Below, piece after piece: positions 41,702 through 48,930 of a stretch of DNA of 64,000 bases. The notes below the pieces were generated by a model, which was not told where the DNA came from, made no database searches, and saw only the letters and a program-made list of their open reading frames with translations. The number at the start of each line of letters is the position of its first letter. Position 1 is the first letter of the stretch. The translations under genes were made by a program, and so were the position numbers. Source of the DNA: Variovorax sp. Root318D1 (GTDB lineage: Bacteria > Pseudomonadota > Gammaproteobacteria > Burkholderiales > Burkholderiaceae_C); NCBI RefSeq assembly GCF_001424835.1, contig NZ_LMCQ01000001.1, positions 218,284-282,283 on the forward strand, in the 5' to 3' direction.

Positions 41702-42355
41702 ATGATCCTCAAAAACGGCATCGATCAGGTCGCACTGATCAACAAGTTCACCGACGCCTCGGCCAAGCAGGGCGAAGCCATCCGCAAGGCCGTGCACGAG
41801 GCCACGCTCAAGGCGCTGCAGGGCCGCGAGCTCACGCTTTCCAACATCCGGCAGGTATTGGGCACGGTGACCAAGGCGGCCTCGGCCGGTGCCGAAGGAA
41901 GCAAGCTGCCTGCGCCCGACGTGCAGGCGCTGCTGGCCAAGGCGTTCGCGGGCATGGACGGCGCGCTCGAACAGGCGGTGGTGGCCAACCAGCGTGCGCT
42001 GCAGCAGCTGGTCGACCAGGGCGTGAGCCTGCGCGAGACGCAGCTCAAGAAGGCGCTGGCCGACATCGAGAAGATGGAAGACACGCTGTTTGCCAGCGTG
42101 CGCAAGGCGGCGCCGGCCGACGGTCCCTGGAGCGCCGTGTTCCAGGCGGCGCAAGGCAAGGGTACAGGCACCGGCGCACGCGCGACCGCGGCGCTCGAAC
42201 AGCTCATGGAAGACACGCACAAGAACCTGCGCGACGGCCGTGCGCTGAGCCTGCGCGCGTCGCAGGCGATGCTCGACAGCTACGCAACGCTGGTGAGCGG
42301 CGTGCTGATCGGCATGTCCGAAGCCCTCAAGCAGGGCGGGGCGGCGAAGCGATGA
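41702..42355 (+). CDS. Phasin-like uncharacterised protein
   Basis: 217 aa from the ATG at 41702 (an ATG two codons earlier at 41696 is equally possible). Almost wholly helical and amphipathic, rich in Ala, Lys, Gln and Glu, with no signal peptide or membrane segment; for example EAIRKAVHEATLKALQGREL and MDGALEQAVVANQRALQQLVDQG. This composition and its place 10 bp after phaB suggest a phasin or PHA-granule-associated protein, but no named family could be recognised with certainty. Confidence 0.55.
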   Translation: MILKNGIDQVALINKFTDASAKQGEAIRKAVHEATLKALQGRELTLSNIRQVLGTVTKAASAGAEGSKLPAPDVQALLAKAFAGMDGALEQAVVANQRALQQLVDQGVSLRETQLKKALADIEKMEDTLFASVRKAAPADGPWSAVFQAAQGKGTGTGARATAALEQLMEDTHKNLRDGRALSLRASQAMLDSYATLVSGVLIGMSEALKQGGAAKR

Positions 42356-42359
42356 CCCG

Positions 42360-42385
42360 GGCCGGCGGCGGCACCGCCGCCGGCC
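42360..42385. terminator. Strong stem-loop between the phasin-like gene and cydA
   Basis: GGCCGGCGGCGG-CA-CCGCCGCCGGCC: perfect 12-base arms (11-bp stem if a 4-base loop forms), beginning 5 bp after the stop codon and ending 13 bp before the cydA ATG. No T tract. It may terminate or attenuate the phaB transcript, or hide the cydA ribosome site. Confidence 0.5.
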
Positions 42386-42398
42386 TGAAAGGAACCCG

Positions 42399-43808
42399 AT
42401 GGACGCCCTGATCCTCGCCCGCATGCAGTTCGCGGCCAACATCACCTTTCACATCCTGTTTCCCACGATCAGCATTGCGCTGGGCTGGCTGCTGCTGTTC
42501 TTCCGCTGGCGGTGGCTGCGCACACGCGGCGGCACCGACACCGTGTTGGCGCAGGGCTGGCTCGACGCCTACCGTTTCTGGACCAAGGTGTTCGCGCTGA
42601 CCTTCGCGCTGGGCGTGGTGAGCGGCATCACCATGAGCTTTCAGTTCGGCACCAACTGGCCGGGCTTCATGGAGCGCGTCGGCAACGTGGCGGGACCGTT
42701 GCTGGGCTACGAGGTGCTGACCGCGTTCTTCCTGGAGGCGGGCTTTCTGGGCGTGATGCTGTTCGGCCATGGCAAGGTCAGCGAGCGCGTGCATCTCATG
42801 TCGACCTTCATGGTGGCCTTCGGCACCACGCTGTCGGCCTTCTGGATTCTGGCGCTCAACTCCTGGATGCAGACGCCCGCGGGCCATGAGATCGTGGACG
42901 GCGAGTTCCACGTGGCGAGCTGGTTGGCGGTGATCTTCAATCCCTCGTTCCCCTATCGCTTTGCGCACATGCTGCTGGCCTCGGCGCTGACCTGCGCGTT
43001 CCTCCTCACTGGCCTGTCGGCCTGGCAGGTGCTGCGCGGCGCGGGGCAGCGCAGCGCGGCCCGCGTGATGCGCGTGGGGCTCACGCTGGCGGCGGTTCTG
43101 ATTCCGGTGCAGATCGTGGTGGGCGACATGCACGGCCTCAACACGCTGGAGCACCAACCGGCCAAGATCGCGGCGATGGAAGGCGTGTGGGAGACCGAGC
43201 GCGGGGCGCCCCTCTTGCTGTTCGCCATTCCCGATGCCCAGACGCGCAGCAACCGCTTCGAGATCGCAGTGCCGAACGGTGCGAGCCTGATCCTCACGCA
43301 CAAGGCTGACGGCGAGATCCGCGGGCTCAACGACTTTCCCGATGCGCACCCGCCGCCGCTGCCGATGTTCTTCGCGTTTCGAATCATGGTCGGCATGGGC
43401 ATGCTGATGCTCGCGACCAGCTGGCTCGGCTGGTGGCTGTATCGCCGCGCTCGCTGGCAACCGGCAAAGCTGCCGCGCGCGCTGCTGTGGCTGTTTGCGG
43501 GCATGACCTTCTCGGGCTGGGTGGCCACCGTGGCAGGCTGGTACGTCACCGAGATCGGCCGCCAGCCCTACATCGTCTACGGGCTGGTGCGCACGGCCGA
43601 CGTGGTGTCGAAGGTGCCGGCCGCGATGATCGGGCTCACGCTGGCGCTCTACGTGGCGCTGTACCTCGCGCTCATCGTGGCGTATGTGGCGGTGCTCAAG
43701 TACATGGCCGAAAAGCCCGACGAGGTGCTGGCGACCGAGGCGGCGGAGCAAGCCGCCACTCCGGCTGGCGCGATCACCTCGCCGATTCTCGATGGAGGCC
43801 GTGCATGA
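42399..43808 (+). CDS. cydA: Cytochrome bd-type ubiquinol oxidase subunit I, cyanide-insensitive subgroup
   Basis: 469 aa, about nine membrane helices. Heme ligands are recognisable: H18 (NITFHILFPT), the helix with NPSFPYRFAHML, and the GWYVTEIGRQPYIVYG motif of the quinone site. The Q-loop between helices 6 and 7 is short, as in CioA-type oxidases. The complex oxidises ubiquinol and reduces O2 to water with high affinity and no proton pumping. Ends in ATGA, overlapping a 21-codon ORF that in turn overlaps cydB. Confidence 0.93.
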   Translation: MDALILARMQFAANITFHILFPTISIALGWLLLFFRWRWLRTRGGTDTVLAQGWLDAYRFWTKVFALTFALGVVSGITMSFQFGTNWPGFMERVGNVAGPLLGYEVLTAFFLEAGFLGVMLFGHGKVSERVHLMSTFMVAFGTTLSAFWILALNSWMQTPAGHEIVDGEFHVASWLAVIFNPSFPYRFAHMLLASALTCAFLLTGLSAWQVLRGAGQRSAARVMRVGLTLAAVLIPVQIVVGDMHGLNTLEHQPAKIAAMEGVWETERGAPLLLFAIPDAQTRSNRFEIAVPNGASLILTHKADGEIRGLNDFPDAHPPPLPMFFAFRIMVGMGMLMLATSWLGWWLYRRARWQPAKLPRALLWLFAGMTFSGWVATVAGWYVTEIGRQPYIVYGLVRTADVVSKVPAAMIGLTLALYVALYLALIVAYVAVLKYMAEKPDEVLATEAAEQAATPAGAITSPILDGGRA

Positions 43809-43870
43809 GACGCCGGGACGCTCCCAAGTCGAATAGCACCGCAGCGCGAAGCGTGGAGGTCACCCAATGA
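43805..43870 (+). CDS. 21-codon ORF bridging cydA and cydB
   Basis: MRRRDAPKSNSTAARSVEVT plus Q, hydrophilic and basic. Its ATG overlaps the cydA stop (ATGA at 43805-43808), and its TGA overlaps the cydB ATG (ATGA at 43867-43870). It has its own GGAGG at 43794-43798, six bases before the start, and contains the cydB GGAGG at 43855-43859. It has no membrane helix, so it is not CydX. Best seen as a translational-coupling leader; a short functional peptide is possible. Confidence 0.55.
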   Translation: MRRRDAPKSNSTAARSVEVTQ

Positions 43871-44874
43871 ACGCGGCGATGAGCTTCGATGCCGCGTTGC
43901 CGGTGATCTTCATGGTGCTGATGGGCGTGTCGATGCTGGTCTATGTGGTCAGCGATGGCTACGACCTGGGCGTCGGCATGCTCATGCACCGCGCCACCGA
44001 TGCCGAGAAGGACGTGATGGTCGCCTCCATCGGCCCGTTCTGGGATGCCAACGAGACCTGGCTGGTGCTGGGCGTGGGCATCCTGCTGGTCGCATTCCCG
44101 AAGGCGCACGGCCTGGTGCTGGGCGAGCTCTACCTGCCGGTGGCGCTGATGCTCGTCGGCCTCACGCTGCGCGGCGTGGCCTTCGACTTCCGCGTGAAGG
44201 CGCGCGACAGCCACAAGCGCACCTGGGACCGGCTCTTCTTCGCGGGTTCCACCCTGGCCTCGGTGGCGCAGGGCTGGATGCTGGGGCGCTACATCAGCGG
44301 CTTCGGCACCGGCTGGAACTACCCGGTGTTTGCCGCCGCCATCGCCGTGGCGCTGCCGATGGCCTACGTGCTGATGGGCGCGGCCTGGCTCATCATGAAG
44401 ACCGAGGGTGCGCTGCAGGAACGGGCAGTGCAATGGGCGCGTACCGCCTGGGCGCCCATGGTCGGCGGCATGCTGCTGATCTCGATGGCCACACCCTGGA
44501 TCAGCCCCGAGGTGCGCGAGCGCTGGTTCAAGCTGCCCGAAATCCTGGCGCTCGCGGCCATTCCGCTCATGACCGGCGCGGCGCTGCTGGCCGTGCGCGC
44601 CCTGCTGAACACGCGCATGGTGCGCGGGCCGGTGTGCTGGCTGCCCTTTGTGCTGCTGGTCATGGTGTTCGTGCTCGGCTTCCTGGGACTGGCCTACAGC
44701 ATCTATCCCTACGTGGTGATCGGCCAGCTCACGATCTGGCAGGCGGCGAGCAGCGCGCCGGCGCTCAAGGTGATCCTGGTCGGCGTGTGCATCTCGGTGC
44801 CGGCCATCGTGGGCTACACCGTGTTCTCCTATCGGGTCTTCCGCGGCAAGACAGGGGAACTGCGCTATGCCTGA
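43867..44874 (+). CDS. cydB: Cytochrome bd-type ubiquinol oxidase subunit II
   Basis: 335 aa with about eight membrane helices. Starts with the family segment VSMLVYVVSDGYDLGVGML and has GPFWDANETWLVLGVGILLVAFP, where the conserved W/D/E positions of CydB stand. Pairs with the upstream CydA. The ATG at 43867 overlaps the stop of the bridging ORF. Last 8 nt overlap a possible start of the histidine kinase gene. No CydX-like gene was found downstream. Confidence 0.93.
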   Translation: MNAAMSFDAALPVIFMVLMGVSMLVYVVSDGYDLGVGMLMHRATDAEKDVMVASIGPFWDANETWLVLGVGILLVAFPKAHGLVLGELYLPVALMLVGLTLRGVAFDFRVKARDSHKRTWDRLFFAGSTLASVAQGWMLGRYISGFGTGWNYPVFAAAIAVALPMAYVLMGAAWLIMKTEGALQERAVQWARTAWAPMVGGMLLISMATPWISPEVRERWFKLPEILALAAIPLMTGAALLAVRALLNTRMVRGPVCWLPFVLLVMVFVLGFLGLAYSIYPYVVIGQLTIWQAASSAPALKVILVGVCISVPAIVGYTVFSYRVFRGKTGELRYA

Positions 44875-44965
44875 GCAGACGCTGGGCCTGGCTGAAACCA
44901 GCCGTGACACCCGGCACCGGGCAGCCACTGATGCGGCCTTCGCGGCCTTGTGCAATAACGGCTTC

Positions 44966-46807
44966 ATGATTTCACGGGAGCCGGCCCTGCGCCTCGACTT
45001 GCCTTCTCACACCTCCAGACGACGGCGCGGCCTGCCGCGCTGGCTCGGCGCGCTGGCACTGGTGGCCCTGGCCGCCATCGCGGGCCATCACTTCGCCATG
45101 CAGAACGGCTTGGCGCGGCTGCGCGAGGCGGCCGACCACCGGCTCGACATGCTCGCAACCGGGCTCGATGCGGACCTGGCCCGCTTCGAATATTTGCCGG
45201 CGCTGCTGGAGATGACCCCCATCGTCCCCGCGCTGCTGCGCGCGCCATCGGATGCGAGTCTGCGCGACGCGGTCAACCGCTATCTCGACGGCGTCAATGC
45301 CGCTGCGGGGGCGGAGATGCTCTATGTGCTGGACGCCGCCGGCACCTCGCTGGCGGCCTCCGACTGGGACCGCCCGGGCACCACCGTCGGCCAGGACCTG
45401 TCGTTCCGGCCCTACGTGATCGATGCGTTGGGACAGGGCAAGGGCCGTTTCTACGGCATCGGCATAACCAGCCGCAAGCCCGGTTATTACCTCTCTTACG
45501 CCCTGCGCCGCGACCAGCCCGTGCGCGGCGTCGTCGCCGTCAAGGTCAACCTCGAGGAGGCCGAGCGCGCCTGGCGCATGCTGCCCGGCAACGTGGCGCT
45601 GATCGACCAGCGTGGCGTGGTGATCCTGGCCACGCGCGAAGACCTGAAATTCCGCCCGATGCTGCCGCTCGACGCCTCGCAGCGGGCCGAGGTGCTGCGC
45701 TCGCGTCCCTACGGCGAGGCTGGCCTGCAGCCGGTGCAATGGACACTGAAGGAAGCGCTGGCGCGCGACGTGCAGGTCATCGCGCTCGACGGCGTGGACC
45801 AGCTCGCCACGAAGCGCGCGCTGCGCGGTGCGCCCTGGCAGCTGATGGCGCTCGACGACCTGGGGCCGGTGCGCGTGGGCGCGCGCAATGCGGCCATCAC
45901 CGCGAGCCTGGCGATGGGGGTGCTGCTGCTGCTCGCCGTCACGCTGTGGCAGCGTCGCCGCGCCGTGCGGCAGAAGCTGGCCAACCAGGCGGCGCTGCAG
46001 GCGGCGCACGACACCCTCGAATCGACCGTGGCCGCGCGTACCTCGCAGCTGCGAGCCGCGCAGGGCGAACTGGTGCATGCCGGCAAGATGGCGGCGCTGG
46101 GCCAGATGTCGGCCGGTGTGGTGCACGAGCTGAATCAGCCGCTCACGGCGATGCGCACACTCTCTGAAAGCGCCGCCATTCTGCTCGACAAGAGCCGCCT
46201 GGACGACGTGCGCGGCAACCTGCAGCGCATCCGCGGCATGGTCGACCGCCTGGCGCGCCTGACCTCGCAGCTCAAGACCTTCGCGCACAAGAGCGAGCTG
46301 CCGCTCGCGCCGGTGCCGATGGCGCAGGCCATTGCCGACGCGCAGGCCATCGTCGCCGAAGCCGCAAAGAAGAACGGCATCGCCATCGCGGTCGACGTGC
46401 AGCCCGCCACCCTGAGCGTCATGGCCGAGGAGGCCGCGCTGGGCAGCGTGCTCGTCAACCTGATGCGCAACGCCATCGACGCCATGCAGGCCTCGCCCGC
46501 CGCGCGGCGCACCCTGCGCCTGGAAGCCCGGCCCCAGGACGGCCGCGTGATCCTGCGCGCGAGCGACACCGGGCCCGGCATTCCGCCCGACATCTTGCCG
46601 CGCCTGTTCGAGCCCTTCGTCACCAGCAAGCCGGCGGGCACCGGACTCGGCCTGGGCCTCGTGATCTCGGCACAATTGGTGCGGGCCATGGATGGCACAC
46701 TGCGCGCCGCCAACCTGCCGGAGGGCGGCGCCTGCTTCATTGCCGACCTGCCAGCCGCCGTCCAGGCCGTCTATATTCCCACCCCCACAGGAGTAATCAA
46801 CAAGTGA
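44966..46807 (+). CDS. DctB-like sensor histidine kinase
   Basis: 613 aa from the ATG at 44966; an in-frame ATG at 44867 overlapping cydB would add 33 residues without a recognisable feature. Topology: membrane segment at about 24-42, periplasmic double Cache-type sensor (YLDGVNAAAGAEMLYVLDAAG, FRPYVIDALGQGKGRFYGIG), second membrane segment (AITASLAMGVLLLLAVTLW), coiled linker, H-box GVVHELNQPLTAMRTL, and an HATPase domain with NLMRNAIDAM, DTGPGIPP and GTGLGLGL. This matches DctB, which senses C4-dicarboxylates. The stop overlaps the response regulator start (GTGA). Confidence 0.88.
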   Translation: MISREPALRLDLPSHTSRRRRGLPRWLGALALVALAAIAGHHFAMQNGLARLREAADHRLDMLATGLDADLARFEYLPALLEMTPIVPALLRAPSDASLRDAVNRYLDGVNAAAGAEMLYVLDAAGTSLAASDWDRPGTTVGQDLSFRPYVIDALGQGKGRFYGIGITSRKPGYYLSYALRRDQPVRGVVAVKVNLEEAERAWRMLPGNVALIDQRGVVILATREDLKFRPMLPLDASQRAEVLRSRPYGEAGLQPVQWTLKEALARDVQVIALDGVDQLATKRALRGAPWQLMALDDLGPVRVGARNAAITASLAMGVLLLLAVTLWQRRRAVRQKLANQAALQAAHDTLESTVAARTSQLRAAQGELVHAGKMAALGQMSAGVVHELNQPLTAMRTLSESAAILLDKSRLDDVRGNLQRIRGMVDRLARLTSQLKTFAHKSELPLAPVPMAQAIADAQAIVAEAAKKNGIAIAVDVQPATLSVMAEEAALGSVLVNLMRNAIDAMQASPAARRTLRLEARPQDGRVILRASDTGPGIPPDILPRLFEPFVTSKPAGTGLGLGLVISAQLVRAMDGTLRAANLPEGGACFIADLPAAVQAVYIPTPTGVINK

Positions 46808-48168
46808 GTGAAGCCCCTGCCATCCGGGTGCTGCTGGTCGAGGACGACGAAGACGTCCGCCTCAGCACGATCCAGGTGCTGAACCTGGCCGGTTTCGAAG
46901 TCGAAGCCTTCACTAGCGCCGAACGCGCGCGCGCACACATCAGCTTCGGCGTGCCGGCCATCGTGGTCTGCGACGTGCGCCTGCCGGGCATGAGCGGCAC
47001 CGAATGGCTGAGCGAACTGCACAAGGCCGATGCAGAGCTGCCCGTGATCCTCGTCACCGGCCACGGCCACATCGCCATGGCGGTGCAGGCCATGCGCGAG
47101 GGCGCCTACGACTTCATCGAGAAGCCGTTCAGCTCCGAGCGGCTGGTGGCCATCGTGCGTCACGCCATCGAGCGCCGGCAGCTCACGCTGCAGGTGCGAG
47201 CCCTGCGTGACGCGCTGGAGAACTGGCACGGCATCCAGGCCGTGCTGATCGGCCGCTCGGCGCAGATGCAGCAGGTGCGCCGCACCGTGATGACCTTGGC
47301 CGGGACCTCGGCCGACGTGCTGATCTATGGCGAGACTGGCACCGGCAAGGAACTCGTCGCCCGCTGCCTGCACGAGCACAGCGAGCGCCGCCGCCAGCAC
47401 TTCGTGCCGCTCAACTGCGGCGGCCTGCCCGAGGCGCTGGCCGAAAGCGAGTTGTTCGGCCACGAGGCCGGCGCCTTCACCAGCGCCAACCGCGTGCGCG
47501 TGGGCAAGTTCGAATACGCCAACGGCGGCACGCTTTTTCTCGACGAGATCGAGAGCATGCCGATGCCGGTGCAGATCAAGCTGCTGCGTGCGCTGCAGGA
47601 GCGCAGCATCGAGCGCATCGGCTCCAACAAGGCCATTCCTTTCGACTGCCGCGTGGTGGCTGCGAGCAAGGACGACCTGAAGGACATGAGCGACCAGCAG
47701 AAGTTCAGGGCCGACCTGTACTACCGGCTCGGCGTCGCCTTCATCGAGCTGCCGCCGCTGCGCGAACGGCGCGAGGACATTCCTCTTCTGTTCGAGCATT
47801 TCACGCTGCTGGCGGCCGCGCGCTACGAACGCGCCGCGCCGATCCCGAGCAGCGCGCAGGTCGCCGACCTGATGGCCTATGCCTGGCCCGGCAACGTGCG
47901 TGAGCTGCGCAACGTGGCCGACCGCTTCGTGCTCGGCCTCTTGGGCGAGCGCCTGACGCAGGTGCGCGGCAACGGCGAAGACATGCCCGCCTTGCCCCGC
48001 GGACTGCCGCAGCAGGTCGAGTCCTTCGAGCGGGCGGTGATCGTCGAGACGCTGCGCAAGCACCAGGGAGACCAACCGGCCACCGCCAGCGCACTGGCCA
48101 TCGCGCGGCAGACGCTGCACGACAAGCTGCGCAAGCTCGGCATTGCGGCGGACGAGTTCAAGGCCTAG
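46804..48168 (+). CDS. DctD-like sigma-54-dependent response regulator
   Basis: 454 aa from a GTG at 46804 overlapping the kinase stop. Receiver domain with D14, D15, phospho-acceptor D57 (VVCDVRLPGMSG) and K107; AAA+ domain with Walker A GETGTGKE (176-183) and a sigma-54 contact loop reading GAFTSA (223-228) instead of GAFTGA; C-terminal HTH (ATASALAIARQTLHDKLRKLG). It is expected to activate dctA-like promoters on phosphorylation by the adjacent kinase. In this locus the sigma-54-type promoter before aceE is a candidate target. The S in place of G in the loop is a variation seen in some DctD-type proteins. Confidence 0.9.
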   Translation: MSEAPAIRVLLVEDDEDVRLSTIQVLNLAGFEVEAFTSAERARAHISFGVPAIVVCDVRLPGMSGTEWLSELHKADAELPVILVTGHGHIAMAVQAMREGAYDFIEKPFSSERLVAIVRHAIERRQLTLQVRALRDALENWHGIQAVLIGRSAQMQQVRRTVMTLAGTSADVLIYGETGTGKELVARCLHEHSERRRQHFVPLNCGGLPEALAESELFGHEAGAFTSANRVRVGKFEYANGGTLFLDEIESMPMPVQIKLLRALQERSIERIGSNKAIPFDCRVVAASKDDLKDMSDQQKFRADLYYRLGVAFIELPPLRERREDIPLLFEHFTLLAAARYERAAPIPSSAQVADLMAYAWPGNVRELRNVADRFVLGLLGERLTQVRGNGEDMPALPRGLPQQVESFERAVIVETLRKHQGDQPATASALAIARQTLHDKLRKLGIAADEFKA

Positions 48169-48198
48169 GGCGGGAAATCGTCCGATCGTTGCGTCGGC

Positions 48199-48483
48199 CT
48201 ACCAGCGCTGCGGCAGGCGGCGAGATGTGTGGAACACGCGCAGGATCTCGACGACGTCGCCTCGTACGCGATAGGGGACGATGTAGCGGGTCCTTGGCAC
48301 GATCAACTCGCGCGTTCCAGGCACGCGCCCAGGCCGACCAAGGCCAGGCTGAAGAGCAAGCTGGGCCACCGACCTGAAAATTCGATCGACGACAAGCCTG
48401 GCGGCAGCCGCGTCGTCGGTGGCGATGTAGGTGGCTTCCTCGTCCAGGTTGCGCAGCGCCGTGCGCAGCCACTTAATCCGCAT
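48199..48483 (-). CDS. ParE/RelE-family toxin
   Basis: 94 aa, the usual size. Starts IKWLRTALRNLDEEATYIA and ends with the family pattern ELIVPRTRYIVPYRVRGDVVEILRVFHTSRR, where the arginines near the end are typical. ParE members poison gyrase and RelE members cleave ribosome-bound mRNA; sequence alone favours ParE. Its ATG lies inside the antitoxin gene (11-bp overlap), which couples toxin to antitoxin synthesis. Confidence 0.85.
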   Translation of the reverse strand: MRIKWLRTALRNLDEEATYIATDDAAAARLVVDRIFRSVAQLALQPGLGRPGRVPGTRELIVPRTRYIVPYRVRGDVVEILRVFHTSRRLPQRW

Positions 48484-48715
48484 TCACCTTCCATTTTCTT
48501 GCGACCGCTGCAACCTCCTTGTCGCTTGCGAAGTCTTCCGCGTCCGCTTCCTTCAGCGCAGCACGCACTTCGCCGATCTGCCACTCATTGGTTTCGACAT
48601 AGGCGCGGATCGCTTCGGCTGCCAGGAACGACTTGCTGCGGTGAGTCGCATCGGCCAGATGGTCGAGCCGCTCCTTGACCTCGTCGTCGAGTCGAATGGT
48701 CATCGTGGTTGACAT
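48473..48715 (-). CDS. Ribbon-helix-helix (CopG-type) antitoxin
   Basis: 80 aa from the ATG at 48715 (another ATG at 48703). N-terminal ribbon-helix-helix: TMTIRLDDEVKERLDHLADATHRSKSF, then LAAEAIRAYVE; the C-terminal half is acidic and would wrap the toxin. Upstream lies a perfect GGATGT-AC-ACATCC dyad suited to autorepression. It forms a type II pair with the ParE-like toxin that follows. Confidence 0.85.
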   Translation of the reverse strand: MSTTMTIRLDDEVKERLDHLADATHRSKSFLAAEAIRAYVETNEWQIGEVRAALKEADAEDFASDKEVAAVARKWKVNAD

Positions 48716-48737
48716 CAATAGATCCAAGGCTGTATTC

Positions 48738-48751
48738 GGATGTACACATCC
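48738..48751. promoter_or_regulatory. Candidate antitoxin operator
   Basis: GGATGTACACATCC has 6-bp perfect arms around AC and lies 23 bp upstream of the antitoxin ATG, where a ribbon-helix-helix repressor would block the promoter. Confidence 0.5.
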
Positions 48752-48930
48752 TAGCACGACACCTTGCGCGTCGATCCACAGGGGCATGCTTCGCCGGTCC
48801 GAACGCAGGTCGGCGAACGCAGCCTTGCATCGGCACGGCCAATCCCGTACGCTGGCCCAACGTCCACGCGCAGCACCCGAGCCCACGCGGGCCGCCGGGC
48901 CGGCCTTGCGGACGCCAAGGAGACCATGCC

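Noticed and set aside
43805..43870. CydX-type third subunit between cydA and cydB
   Set aside because: The 21-residue product is hydrophilic and basic with no membrane helix, and CydX is normally encoded after cydB.
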